Source: Drosophila miranda (Eukaryota; Arthropoda; Insecta; Diptera; Drosophilidae). Taken from it: DNA of 64,000 nucleotides. The position numbers were made by a program, and so were the translations under genes. Numbering within the stretch: the first letter of the stretch is position 1; each line of letters starts with the position of its first letter. The notes under the pieces are model-generated. The model was not told where the DNA came from, ran no database searches, and was given only the letters and a program-made list of their open reading frames with translations. Of the stretch, positions 21,759 through 36,400 are shown piece after piece. Location: assembly GCF_003369915.1 (NCBI RefSeq), contig NC_046675.1, forward strand, positions 11,346,001 to 11,410,000, written 5' to 3'.

Positions 21759-24700
21759 GGAACTGTGCACAATGGGCTCCTGGGGCAGGGCTCTGGCCGA
21801 CACCGTCACGGTCTTGGCCCCCGTGTCTAGGCCCCCGCCCAGCGTATTGTGCAGCAGGACTGTCTGCTGCTGCAGGTATCCGGCGGGGTCGTCCTTGAAG
21901 TTGGGTGGAGGCAGCGTTACGGGTAGAGGCAGGGAAGAAGGTGCTGTTGCTGCTGCTGCTGGCGGCTGCTTTATCACATGTCCTCCGGCTGAGCGCTTCG
22001 GGACTCCAACTCCAACTCCAGCTCCAGCTCCAGTTCCAGATCCTCCTATTGCTATTCCTATTCCGGCTAATGCTTGACTAGTTTGCATTACAGTCGTGGG
22101 CGTGGGCGTGGATGTGGGCATGGTTGTGGGCGTGCCCGTTCCATAGGCATGGGTCCGTGGGGGTAATTTGTTATTGCCGTATTTGTGGCAATCAGCTTCT
22201 GGAAATGGAGCAACAAATTGAAAAGGCAAAGTCAGTGAAAGGTCAAGACACCATCCTTTTTGGTTATGCAAAGCGCGTCGCGTCCTTAAAGTGCCCGCAA
22301 CGTGTCCCCTGCGTGGGCCACAAACAACCACCCACCCGGCACCCACCCACACGGCACCTCTCCTCTAAAGGTCGTGCAACTACAGAGGCGCCCCAATCAC
22401 AAGGAGGCCACAGGGGAGTGGGGCTGTGGAGCAGAAGAACGACCCGAATAAAATCAAAACACACAAAAACGTGCTGCTGCGAGAGTCAGACGAAAGTAAA
22501 GGGGTTGCGGGCAGAGGGGGGAGGGGGGGGCCTCGTGGGGCAGCTCCAGTGGTTTTTAAGCAGCGGTAAGGATATAATGGTGGACTTATAATTAAACAAC
22601 AAAAACAAAAAGAACACCCGCCACTCTCCCAATTTAGTGCCCTTTCATCCAAATGCAAAGAAGAACCCGAAGGAGAGAGCTCTCATTCAAGTCCGGAACT
22701 TCTGATACCCTGGCATGTGCATTAGGGAATTGAAAACGCTGCTCATATTAAACAAAGCTTTCGAAAAGATTATAGGGGCATATTCGATTCGTGGCGAAAA
22801 TGGATGTAACACCCAGAAGAAAGCGTTTCCGACCCCATTAAGTATGTATATCCTTGATCAACATCAAAAGCCGAATCGAAAGAGCCATGTCTGTCTGTCC
22901 GTCCCTACGCTTAGTGCTCAAAGACTATAAGAGCTAGAGCAACGAAATATTGCATCCAGACTTCTATGATATGCCACTGTTACAAGTGTATCTCAAAGCG
23001 TCGCCCGCCACGATCGTTTCATAACCAAAAGGAACAGATACAGGTGGCTACGGAACGCCGTCCTTACTCATTTTCTGTCTCGCTCTCTCTCACACACTCT
23101 TTGTCGTGCAATGTTAGAGCCATCTGGCGGAGGAGAGCCATACTGAACAAAGGTATCGGGTATAAATATAGAGTTCCGACCGTAGCAGCAACTCAAAACG
23201 TTCCCCCTCGTTTTCATTGAATTTGACTGAAATTTCGTTAGAAATTTGTTTCTTTTCTCCGATCGTTTCTATGTGGGCTACGAATATACATATGTATATA
23301 TCGCCTTTAGTGTTCGAATCTTCGATTCCGACTAATATAATGCTTTATTTGATTCCTCCTTTTATTAGCAGAAGAATACGAGTAGATGTGGTCTCCGCCG
23401 TGAGTTGGACAGAGCAGCATTGCTTGACTTCATTTTCCTCCCACTTCTACTGCCAACGGAAGCTAGAGTGGGACATCGACATCCCATACTGTCGACATCA
23501 TGTCACTCTGTCGTTGGACTCCTTCACTCCTTCCATTCTCTCTCTCTCTCTCTCTCAAATTAAGGACTCATTCATTGACTCAATCATTCCGATTGGGAAT
23601 ACGAGTATACACGATGTATACCCTATACTCTCTACTACTCTACTGTTTTAAATGATATAAATAAGGACGACTTTAGCCACTGCCCAAAATTTTATCCGCC
23701 TTTTGCAGATATACAAAGCATGCAAAAAAATAGAAGAAAAAACCCTCAAATAGAAAAAAACAAACACCCGGAACCCAGAAAAACCCAGCCGAAACCACAG
23801 AAAATTTAAATTCATTTGGCAGTAAGCTCGCGAAGGGGAAAGATTTTTAGCAAATACTTGCCACACCCCCCACAGCCCACAGCGAGGACACCCACGGAGC
23901 GCACGGACCACAACCACTCCGCCACTCAACTCCTGCCCGTGCCAGCCCCCTGCCCCCCCCTGTGGCAACCCCTCTCCAATGCTGCAGCAATGCCACGCGA
24001 AAATTTCTAAATCGTGCAAAACTTTTGCTTTGTGCGGCGTTTTTAATGCGACGCTGATTGGCCCTCGCCCCCCCCCCCCCCCCCCCCCCCCCTTCCATCC
24101 ATGAGCCATTCCCTGGACGAAGGACCCTGCAAGTGCCCGCTGCATACATTGTGGCTAGTGGTGAGGGGCACGGTGGGGCGTGGAAGGCGTGGCTGGTAGG
24201 CGGTTCGAAATGGACGCGCTCTGTGCTAAACTTTTGCCATCAAGTCCCTTTTGTTTCAATTAACCTTTTCATTTGAAAGTTTTTAACAATGTTTGCCGAA
24301 TGTTTGGCCAACTGCTCAGCGTACCATCCTCTATCTCTCTCTCACCGCCACGCCTCCTCTGTCTGTGGCAAGAAGGTGGAATGGTGGCTGTGTGTGTGTG
24401 TGTGTGTGTGTGTGTTAGGTGTCGCGTCGCAACCCTTTTCCCGAAATTGGCAACAGTTTTGCAGTTGTTTTCCTTTTTCATCCTGCAAATATCTCAAATG
24501 GAAATCAAATTGCTTTGAATTGCTGGAAGAAAAAGTCTTTCAGGAATGCTGTACCGCCCCCCTCCCACTCAGGGCTGGAGCAACGATAAGGACGACGCTC
24601 CCCCACCGGACGCAGAAGAGAGCGGTGTCAATAGAAAGTTTTTTGTGAAAGCTTCTGAATGGTTGAAAGGATGATTGAAAGGCGAGCAGCATCGCATCCC

Positions 24701-26489
24701 ATAGAAATCTTCAACGAATTGAGAGTACCCTTCAAGGCGGGGCAGGAAGGAATAAAAGAGAGGTGTCTCAGGGGTTCCCTAGTCAATGATCTAGCACCTT
24801 GAACACGCCCATTCCGATGGGGGGGAAAACAATCACTGAGACCTGCCTAAAGCTCTTTTAAGAGCCCCAACAAATTCAATTCTAGTTCTCTCTCTCCCCG
24901 GCAATCTCCCCCGAAAAACTGTCCAAAAACTGCCTCAGGCACTTCGCAAGTGCAAATGTTTCCGAGTCTTTAATAAACATAACATTTATTTAAGGCTTAA
25001 AGCGGCTTAAACAACAGCAGGAAAAGGACAAAAGGGGGCGGGGCGGGGCGGGTAGAGACAAACATCCGAGAAATGTCTTTGAGTAACGCGTTGGTTTGGC
25101 GGAACGCGTCGAAATCCTTTGTTCTGGTGTCTCTGGTGCCATGCAACGTATGGGAAAATCAAAACAGGCTAAAGGAAAAACAGCCAAAGGAAAAAGTCAG
25201 TAGGGGAAGACCAAGGTTGGGGCGAAAGGATTAGGGGGCGGTGGCCAGGAGACAAAAAGGGAAGCATCCGAAATGCACTTCCCGCCTGCGGGGTGTGCCA
25301 CTGCCACTGCCACTGCCAGTGCCACTTCCCGTTGCCAGTGCCCCGAAAGCTGTCTTAAGCTTGTTGAACTCTCGCTACTGCTGCTGCTCCTGGTGCTGTC
25401 CTGCTGCTCGTCAGCCTTCCCCCCCATCTCTCTCACTCTCTTAGTTTTCCCTTATGTTTGTTTCCCAGTGTGCATTTTCACTTTATCATTGTCTAGGCAT
25501 CGTTTTTCACATGGCAGCAGCAGCCACAGCCACAGCCACAGCCAACATCGAGCACCTTTTCCACTTGGATCTGTTTGCACTTCCACACACACACACACAC
25601 ACACATGCACACACATCCTGAAATGTGTATGTATCGCTGCATGTGGGTGTGTGTGATCCATTTTCCGTTTGCTTTTGCTTGGGCTCTATGGCTGGCATTT
25701 CCTTGGCCTAGCCTTCCGTGCACTTTTCGCACGTATCTACACTAGTTTTCCTTTGCCCTGACCTCATCCTGCCCATCCCTTCACCCTTCTACCCGTCTAC
25801 CCTCCCCCACCCCTCTTGTGCATCCTGGCGTCGTCTTCGTCCTGTTCATCGTCGTTGCGCCATCGTGTTTTATTTTTTTTGTTTCATTTTCTCCTTGCAG
25901 TTGCGCAAAAATGCAGGCTGGCAGCGCACTCACATTTCTTTTCTATAGCATACTTTTGCGCTGGCCGGGAAAGACGCTTGCCCGCAGGGGAGCTCTCTGA
26001 CAGCCCAGGGTTGCCATGGCGCAGCAAATAAACGACTAAAGCGTCTGGTCTGTCATTCCTTTGGGGCCATCAAAAGGAAAAGTCATTGCCAAGCAAATCA
26101 TTTCATTTCATTTGAGTTGCGTTTCGTTGAGTTCAGCGCCGCCCTGTGAGATTTTATTTAATCTACTTTTTGCAGCTTTGCCATAGCTTTGCCATCTCCC
26201 ATCTGTCAAATCGTCTGGCAACCCTGGCTGCTGGCAATCCTCAAATATTGCAGTTTCGCCTTTCGACGTTTGTGTTTGTCGTCGCTTAACATTGATTAAG
26301 TTGGAAATGTGGTGGGGTATGGGTTACAACGACAGGGACAGGACAGGGCTTCTATATATGTATGTATTTACTCTTTTGGTCCACATTTATACATACAAAT
26401 GTGTGTATGTATGTGTTTTGTTCACCTTTGTTGGCCATTTCAGGTGTGGTTGCTATTGTTGCATGGACTGTGGCTGCCGTCGCAGCCGC

Positions 26490-26522
<33 letters not shown>

Positions 26523-26697
26523 TCTCATCAGCGTCGAGAACACATCACTGACAGCTGCTGGCCCAGATATGGATACAGATACAGATACGTTTGCGGCGGG
26601 CAGCGTCGTTGTCGTCGTCGCATCATTGACACTCTGCTGCTGCTGCTGCTGTTGCTGCTGCTGAGATTCAAGAAATCGCCGCTGGTGCAGGCAAGGT

Positions 26698-26742
<45 letters not shown>

Positions 26743-29700
26743 TCTGTTGCTGATTCGACTGTGGCTGCAGCAACTGTTGGCAGCTTCAGTGGCATATTAG
26801 GCACCTGAAAAAAGCAAAACAAATACAAACAAATGCCTTAATTAGTATAAATGCTGTGGAACAATCGAATTAGGTGCCGCCGCCAATACTGTGATGTCAA
26901 ATCGGGAATTTAATCAAACCCATGATTCCCCCCTCCCTGACACACACACACTCAAAAAGTAAACAACGAAAGCGAGAGGGGTACAGGGGGTCGGGGTAGG
27001 TGTGCGCCCCATTAATTTGCATAGAAAACGTGAGTCGCATTTTCTAAAAATTATTTAAGCGCCGACGAGCCCTGGGCACCGTTTTGTTCGCCTTTAATAC
27101 ATTTTTCTGCAATATGTTCTTTAGTTTGCATTATATTTAGCCCTTTTTTATAGGATTTTGTAATTTTTAATGATTGCCGATGATTGAAATTTAATTAGTC
27201 CCAAATTAATTACAAATTATTTTGTACCTTTAAAAATTTAATTGTTTTGGGGCGTTCATTTATGATGTGGAAATCCCCTTCTTCCTTCCCATAAAAATAT
27301 TCCATAAAACTTGTTTACTTTTGCTCATTTTTCCACTACGAGTATGTCTACAAATATTCAACATTCGATTCTATAATTGGTCATAATTTTCTCTTAACAA
27401 ATTCTATTTACCAAATTTGGCTATTTAAATTTTCGATAATTGTCCGAAAATTCAATTTAAACCCAAAACTAGATGTCCCCATCTTTTTTACGCTTTAATT
27501 CGATTTGGAAAAGGGTTTTTTTTCCTGTGTAACCCTACCTATCGGATGTAATTTCAATTGAAATTTTGCCCAATTTGCAGACCATTTTTATTCAATTTAG
27601 GTTTGGAAAAAGGGACTCCAATGGAAGGGTTAGTTGTGGGGGGCATCGGCATGGCCTGATGTGTTCTATAATTTGCAACAATTGAAATCAGATACAATTT
27701 CACACTGAAATTTTCGGCCTATTCCCAAGAGACTCGCTCTCTCTCTCTCTGGCAGGTATCATCCACACTGTTATTCCCTGTAATCAGGACTCCCCTTCGA
27801 TGATGTGTTTCCTGTAATTTGAATTAAATTCAATTCGATTCCAAAAGATTCGCCATCCAATGATTAGTCGGTGTCCCTTTTGTATGGTTCAAAGTGTTTT
27901 CTAATTTGCGGCACGTGAAATCTGATACCATTTGAGAGATTCCCTCAGTCCTTTATTTGCGTTGTCAAAGGGCGAGGAACGAGGGTTATTTTAGGGCGTA
28001 ATTTCTCCGAAACTCGACCTTGGCCCCGGGGCTCAGTCGCAGTCCAATTAGTCCATTTTCGGGAGGCAGTGGAGTCCCCGCCGCACCATCCGAGTGGAGA
28101 GTACACTCATGTAATCCAATCAAATGCACCAGCAGATCCCTCATTATCGGGTTGAGCAGATCAAAAGACCGCCCCCCCCCTCCCCTCTCGCAGGCTCTCT
28201 TCGCCAAAGGTTGCCATGGCAGCCCCCGCATCTGCCGTAAACGCACGGAATTTATGCAAATGAAACGCCGGCAAACGGTTTTGATTTGCACGCCTCCGCG
28301 TCCCCCGTTCGGTCATGGATGATGATGGACGAGACAGCGCCAACGAAGCGACCCTTTTGGGGAATGGCCACTTTTTTTTGCGGCACTGCGAATCAGTGGC
28401 AGGAGAGGGGAGGCAGAGGCTCTCTGGCAATTGCTTCATTGGCTGGCCAAGCGCTGGACGATGGACGTGTCGCAACCATTTTGGGGCCAACAATTTGTAC
28501 CGATGCGAGCCTTTTAGGCGATGCAGTCGGGGCTTTAAGCGAGAGCAGGCATTCCACGGACCAAAGTTGGTTATTAAACATTAAAATGTTTCACTGACTT
28601 CTTTTTTACAGCAGCACAAACCCAACAACCAACAGAGCGAAAGGCACGGCAAAGGAGCGACCAAGGCAATTGGAGAAGGCAATAAAATGCTCCAAGTACC
28701 AACTGAATAAAAGCCCTGGGGCATGGCGGAGGAGGCTGCCCCCAGAGGGAGATCTGCTATCTCAAGTGCTGAAATTAAATGAATCATTGGCCAGTAAGTA
28801 GAAGATAATGAAACGTGAAACTGCGAGCTGGTGCTGGAGAGTAATGAAATATCTCGAGGGCATCTCTCAAGGTAATCGTTTGACGGGAGCTCCAGCTCTC
28901 CCACTAGTAGTTCTCTCTCTCTCTCTCCCTCTCTCTATCCCTGTGGAGCATCCTTTGCCGAGATTTGAGAGCCAATTAATTTATATTCAACTCTAAAGTT
29001 TATTAATTGGCCCACGCCTCAACAACGACTAGGAAATAAACCCATTAGGGTACTGATCCTCATGCCACTTGCTCGGAGGCAGGAGCCAGGCAGGAGCCAG
29101 GAGGCAGCCTCATAAACGACTAAGCTTTTGATTCCTTGTCCTCTTCAGAATCAGACTCAGAATCAGAATCAAGAGCTTTGCTTCTGTTTTGTGTTGCTTT
29201 TTGTTGTGCAGCTTCAAGTGCTGGTGTTGCCTTTGCTGCTGTTTCCGTCTCTGTTGCCATGGCTTTGGTTGCCACTTAGTCAAAGGCAGTTGCCACACAG
29301 AAAAGCAAACATAATTTCAACTTTTGAAATGCAATAAAACCGCATCTCATCCCACACAGTCCCAGACACAGTCCTCTGTCCTCTACTCCTCCGCCACCTC
29401 CACCTCCACCGCCACCACCACCGCCACCTCCACCTCGTGCCATAGGAAAAGCTAACAAATGTTTGTAGAACATTTGCCTTTGCCAACTGGGTCGCCATCG
29501 CCGTCATCCTCATCCTCATCCTCATCGTTGGGGCGTGGAGCGACACGTCCCCCACCATCGTGTCGTGTCTCTGGGCTTTGTAAATTATATGAAAAAATAA
29601 TATTACAAAAAAATCACAGGCAGAGAATACTATGTGTATGTAATACGCAACTGCAACTGCAATCAAATGTTGCCATGGCACCAGGGCCCCAAGCTCTCGG

Positions 29701-30380
29701 GTGTCCCCCCCTGGAATCGGGTGGCCATTCAATGCGAGGGCATTCAAACATAATATCCAAATTTAATTGGCATTTAATGGAAAAATAATTAAGCAAAAGC
29801 TGTGCATGTTCTCGACTGCCACTGACAGCAGCACCAGCAGAAGCCGCAGAAATTGCAGTGGCAGCAGCAGAATTGGTTGATCGACTAGACGATGACTACT
29901 ACCGACAGGCCTCTAACAGGTGGATCGATGTTTCATAGTTTCACAATAGAAAGAGCTCCCCATACAGAATGCGGGAATAGGTCTCAAAGCCAAAATTGTC
30001 TTGAAATCGATTAATCGATTAACAAGCAAACGGCAAAACAAAATATCGATTAAAAAGTACACGAAAACTGCAGAATATCTATTAGAAATTGATTAGGAAA
30101 TTAATTAAAAGCCGACAACAATTTAAAAAAAACAGAAAATCGATTATAAATTATAAATAATTAAAATCGATTAGAAATTGATTACAAAATGACCGAATAT
30201 CGATTATAAATTGATTAAAAAGTTCAGCAAGCGATAGATCTGAAATTAAAACTTGTTTGGTTTTGGCTTTTTTGGGATATTTAAGGCTATAAATATAAAT
30301 AATATATTATTTGAACTGCTTGAATGGCAAGCCTTTCAATTATAGTTTACTGCTTGTATGTTCACTGCTTAAGAGCACAA

Positions 30381-30420
<40 letters not shown>

Positions 30421-33400
30421 ACTGCATAATAAGCAGCAAAAAAACACCTATTAAATGGCATATTAGGATTCGGGCAATAAAATCCGCCAGCCTTTAATGC
30501 TATTTGCACTGCTTGTATGGAATATGGTAACTGCTTTTCAATTATAGTCTACTGCTTGCATTTTCACTGCTCAAGAGCACAAAAATAACTTTTATTTATA
30601 CCAAAAGACCCCATTAAACGGCATATTATGATGCATTCATTATTCACTCTCCCTCATCAGAACTGTCACATTTCGTGGAACAAGCCGAGCATATCCTTTC
30701 GTGACGTGACCCTTTGGAGAACCTAGCGAAGCGTTGAAGCGACGCGTTGACACTCTCCACCAAAGCGTGCGGCTAATGAATACCAACAAAAAAAACAACA
30801 CACATACCATATTATACGATACACTCGTACATATATAATCGTGTTCTGTATATAATGGATAGTTGTACGGATCCGTACATATTCATATTCAATGTGCTTC
30901 ATAGATGGGAAACATGTATTTTGCATATTTTTGACGTATTAACTGTTTTAGCCGCGGGCATGGCCATGGCTGGGGGGGGGGGGGGGGGGCTCTAGGGGCA
31001 AGGGGTTGTGGAAATTGTGTAACACGCAACAAAATGCCAGTGAAAATACCAACAAACATTGCACTTTTCCATGCATAATTGTGGAAATTAAAACGAACTG
31101 TGCCGCCAGACAGTGCAGTGCAGTGCAGTGCAGTGCACCCCCCACCCCACGCCCCCCTTGTGTGTGTGTCCTGTGTCCGGGGGGCGGGCTGTCCAGGGGT
31201 CGTACAGTGGATTGGGTGGGTGGGTTGAGGCCAGACCATAGACCGACCGACCGACCGACCGTCCGACCATATGCAAACGAGCTGGGCGGCGAGACTCCAG
31301 CTTGGCTGTGGCTCTGCGGCAGTCTCCGGTGGTTGCAATCGGGTTGCAGGTGTGAAGCGCATGCACAGGTGCATGAACGGTGTTGGTTTTCATTAACGTC
31401 ATAATGCCCGACAGCTTTAATCCTTTGCCAAGACTAGGGGATGGACTGTCTCGGTCTTGCCAGTGGGAGTGGACGAGCAGCTCTCGGACACCGACATGGA
31501 CATGGACACGGGCGCCCGGGCACCTCCTCCGGGCAATTGTGCGCGCACACAGGAACAACAGGAACAACAGGAACAGGAACTCTGCGGCGCTGCCGGATAT
31601 GAGTAATCGCTCAGTCACGTCGTGGCATCGGCAAGTCCTTGGCCGGCACCAGGACCAGCGCACTGCAGCAAGATTTTCCCCCCCAAATAAAAGCAAGCAA
31701 GAGAGTTGGAGAGAGTCCATGTGCATGACGCAACCCACAGCGGAAATCGCTCAACGTTCGCTTGGAGCGGGCGTGCAACGCTCTGGTTAATGGACGCCCG
31801 CCAGGATGGACCTGCCTCATTTCTACTCTCCTGAACGATGTCGATGTCGATGCCATTTCTAACTGCAATAAATTGAAATGCAAGAAGCCTTCAAAGCTGC
31901 CCCACACACACAGGCAGGGCAGGACTCTCGCTTCAAAACGGACATTTAGGGAAAATTGAATTGACACAATGCATGGGTGGGGCCGGGGGGGCGGGCGGTG
32001 AGGGGCTGCGGGGCGAAGCCTCTCAACTGTTCAGGTTTTCAGGATATCGATTTGTGGGAAACACTTTTCAGGGCCACAAAAAGTGCTATTGTACTCGTAC
32101 ATATATGAAAATTGGGGCTACAGTGGGGCTCGCCGCAGAGGGACACTCTTTTATTGATTCTTTTAATAATTTAGAATCCCTTGTGGCGAATGGTTTTTTA
32201 TGAGAAATTTCCATAAGTAGCAAATATGCGAGTGTGCCTCAGTGGAATCGAGTCCCCTATCTTGGTCCTTTTCGTGCCTCTTTGGGCGGCTCTTCAAAGG
32301 GTACTCCCTCCATCATCCGCTGCCTTGTTGCCATTTGTTAAAATGCATCTTTTAAATACAGTGAGAGCTCTCCTTTGGCTTAAGTTTCTCTTCTTTTTAT
32401 TTGGCTAAAGGACCTTCGGTGTACGGAAATCTTTACTACCATTCTATTGGATTTCCTTCGAATGATGGGTAAGGGAAATCCTCTCCTTCGCCCCGCCCCC
32501 GCCCATAACTCATTCAATTGCAAGAAGTAAAAAGTTTTTCCTAGTTCCTTTCTGCCACTGTGTCAACGTCAACGTTCGCTTGTGGAGGACACATCTTCCA
32601 GTTCATTCCCCATCATGGGTTCATTCCCCCTCTGCTGCTGCTGCTCCTTCTCTGGTTTCTGGTCGAGGTCCTGGGGTCCTGGGGTCCCTGCCACCACGCT
32701 GTCTGCTCATGGCGCGTACAACATTTAATTTGGACTAATGAAGTTTCTATAAAAGCCCAGGCCCGGGCGGCAACGTTTCTCTCGCTCTCGGAAATTCAAT
32801 TTTTGCCACCAAAAACTGTGCGCAGGGGGAAAGCCAGTGGAGTGAACAGTGAACTAAAAGTGGAGTGGACTGGAGTGGAATGGTGTGCTGTGGCAGCAGT
32901 GGCGGCAAGTGGCGTGGAATGGAGTCAAGCCGAGACGCAGGAGGGGCAAAGGAGGGGTGAGACAAGTCTCGAGACAAGACAAGTCTCAGGTCTTCCTGCT
33001 CACATTCGAGTGACGTGCAAATTACCCCCGAAAAAAGGAAAGAAAGAAACAAACGACTACACCAGGCACTCGCGTATTTCCCTGAAAGATTAAGATTGAG
33101 GCAGGAAGGTTGTTGCATCCCTGCCACCTGCCACCAGCCACCATTGCGCCGCCTAATTGTTTTAGTTGTTGTTCCATGAATATGCTAAATTGTCTGCCAC
33201 AGTTTTCGTGCCCGCGCTCTCTGCAAATGTTTATAAATGCAAATTGGCCGAAAAGTGCAACAGCAGCAGCGCCGCGGCAGCAGCAAAAACCAGGGAGAAT
33301 CCGATTGGGGCTGATGGACGCCACTTTCCGGACGTGCTCGGTTGCCTTTCGCTGTGCGTCAGAGTTTGCGAATGGGAATGGAAATGGGTATGGAAATGGT

Positions 33401-36400
33401 ATTCGGAGGCGATTCCGGGGACAGCCCTGAATGAATGAATGACAGCGCACAAACAAGATAGGAAGCGGCGACTGACTTTCGGGCGAACCTTTGTTTTGAT
33501 ACCCTTTCTATGGTAGTCATTCCTCCTCGCTCGCTTCTTGCTTCCAACTTGCTCTTATAGCAACTATTCCACCTCAGAGATCTATTCTTCGAGAATGCAT
33601 AAACAAAATACATGTCGTGTGAGCACCCGAAACGGGTACAGCGGCTCCAGAGAAAAGGAAAATGATCGTTTTATGTCTCCTATCGAGAATGGCAACGAGA
33701 ATGCAAAAACCAAAAACATGTCGTGTGCATGATTGCTGTTCGAATCGAATCTCATTGATAAGAGCTGTATTTTGTTGTGGTTGTTGTTGAAGTGCACCTT
33801 AATTCAAAAAGAATGCCCCTCACTGACCTACAAGACCGAATATTTCTATGTATTCCTATGGATTCCTATACGAGATTTTGACCGATTGTTGGAATTTCTT
33901 GGGTTTTTCCCTGTACTTACCTTATTCTTCTTATGTACTACCCGCCGTCTAGACTTAATGAAGGAGCTTTATTTATTTCAAATATCTACCCAAAATCACA
34001 TTACCCCGCGTCTAGGGTATGCAAATGTAGAGCAATGCGATGCGATGCAATCTGGGGGTTTACTTTCGTTTTCTGGCCCTGACACGGCCGATAGTAGAGG
34101 GAGGGGGAGCGGCGGCGGGGGGGCACTGCTACAAAGCAGATTGTCCGGCAGCCAACCTTCACGCACATTCAGGGCAATCAAACCATCCGACTTCGTCATT
34201 CCCTGACTTTTGCGTGTGTGTGTCGTAAACAGCAGCAACAGAAACAGAAACAGCCACAGAAACAGCAACAACAATTAATATTGCTTTTATTTTTATTGTA
34301 AGCTGTAAATTTTGTGGCAACAATGCTGAACATCGCCGACATCGTTCGGCGCACGCTGACCTTCTCAAGTCTGTTTGTTTGTTTTGTTTGCCTTTGTCGG
34401 AATGGAATCTGAATGTAGAGAACTGGGGCCAAAGTTTTATTTGTTTGCTTGAGACCTGCCTGGGACCTGGGATCTGGGATCTGGTACTTGCCCCCGCCGA
34501 CTCAGAGGCCTGAGTGCCTGCGCCACTTGCCACACAATGCTGCTGCTGCTGCTGCTGCTGCGTGCAATTCTCTCGAAATAGAAGTCCATTGGGGACGAGG
34601 CAGCTGCTCTCTGCTTTTTGCTTTTGCCTGCGGAAAATCAATTTCAATTGTCTCGCACTTATCGGAAAATATATATCAAAAAAACCCGATAAAGAACGAG
34701 TCAATCTTTTTGTTTGTGTTTTGTGTTTCGGTTTTTCATTTGCACTTTCAGCAATTGAGAATTTCAATTGTAAATAATTGTTTAATTATCGACAATTGCA
34801 GTGGAGTCGAGAGCCGAGAACTGCGAATCGAACAGACAACAAAGCATTCTGCGTCATTCCATAAACCGATTCCTGAGTCAGGGGCAATACAATGCACATA
34901 TAGAGAATTGTTAAAGGGCCACAGAGAGTGATATAATTACGCGATGAGGCATGCCTAATGAGGGACACACTGCGTATACGCAGTCCGTGGATTACGTATA
35001 CGCCCATTATGCCAATTAATTATACATTAATCGCATTTGGGGGAAAAGGCCTCGCCAATCGGATTACACCGTCTTTTCTCTCATGAGAAAAACTTTTTCT
35101 CTTTCACAGCTTTATTTTTTTTATTTTACAGACTTTTCAAATTGGATATCAAATACGAGTACGGGCAACGCAAAACTAGTTATGTCTCAACTGTAATTGT
35201 CTGCCATCATGCCTGCCGATGCTGTGCGGTGCTGCCGCTGCTCCATTTGGCCTTTTCAGTTTTAGCCTCAACTTTCCAATCGTAGCCGAAACACTCGAAA
35301 CTTTGTCTCCTCCGACATCATAATTTGCTGGCTGGATGGCTGGATGGCTGGCCCAGCCTCAAACCAAGCGACCGACTGCCTGGCCTGGCTGCTGCCATGC
35401 GATACCATGGCTCAATGCTCAATCCGAACTCCAGCTCCACAGCTCTACAGCTCCGTAGCTCCATTGAGTGACAGCCGCTTTGTCTAGCTTTCTGGCCAAA
35501 AGAGACTTTCACCAAACAGATCACACACACAGAGAGAGGGACAGAGAATGGGCAATAGAGGGAGAGAGAAACAGTGACAGAGACAGAATGAAATCCCTAA
35601 CCTACCACACCTTAAAGCACAAAAGAAAGGCTGCTAAAAGCAGTCAAGACAACAGCATAAAATGGCAATAATCAAAACAGAAATGCGAACAAATCAACGA
35701 GCGTAGACTTCATTATGTGAGGCCATCAATCATGGCCAAAACGAAACGCAAAAAGGGGCAGCGGCGGCATGCGGCAGGGGAGTTGAATGTGCCCCCAAAA
35801 CATGAGACGTGCTACAAAAGTCCCCTGATACCCACGTAACTCAAAGTTATAGCCAAAAGAGCGAATACAGGCACACACAGTCATCGACTCTTGTGGTCAA
35901 GCAAGAGGCAGGACAGAGAGACACAGAGAGAGAGAGGGAGACAGAGGACAAGCGCTATCGGTGGCACAATGAAGTGTTTAGTAAACAAATTGCGGTTACC
36001 CATGCCTTTCGATAATACGCATTTTAGATCAGCTTAGCCCCCCATCAAAATGGAGGCTGCGCGAGGGATGGCAAAAAGAGTAGAAATAGAAGTGGAGGTA
36101 GAGGCAGAGGTGGGTTGAGGAGCCACGTTATATGTAAGTGCATTGCACCGAAATATCGATTGACGGAGCAGCAGCAGCAGCATCAGCAGCAGAAGAAGCA
36201 GCGCCAACAAAAGACGACAATCAACGCTGGCGCGCGAGTTTCACAGTTCCAGGCATTCAACTTAAAATGCGTGTGTGTGCACTGTGAGAAAACCAGGAGC
36301 GACACCGCAAGAGCTCCCTCTTGCCAATGAAAGTGAAGCTCTTTTGGGGCGAAACAACAATTTCGTTGAATTAAATGTTGGAAAAAGGGGAGCTTAATTG

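Noticed and set aside
26488-26745. CRISPR-like or satellite array in GTC repeats
   Set aside because: These are codon repeats for Thr in an sba exon, with no spacers.
32560-33093. 177-codon plus frame beginning with a hydrophobic stretch
   Set aside because: Low-complexity Leu and repeated TGGAGTGGA-type DNA in an sba intron; no domain or splice sites.
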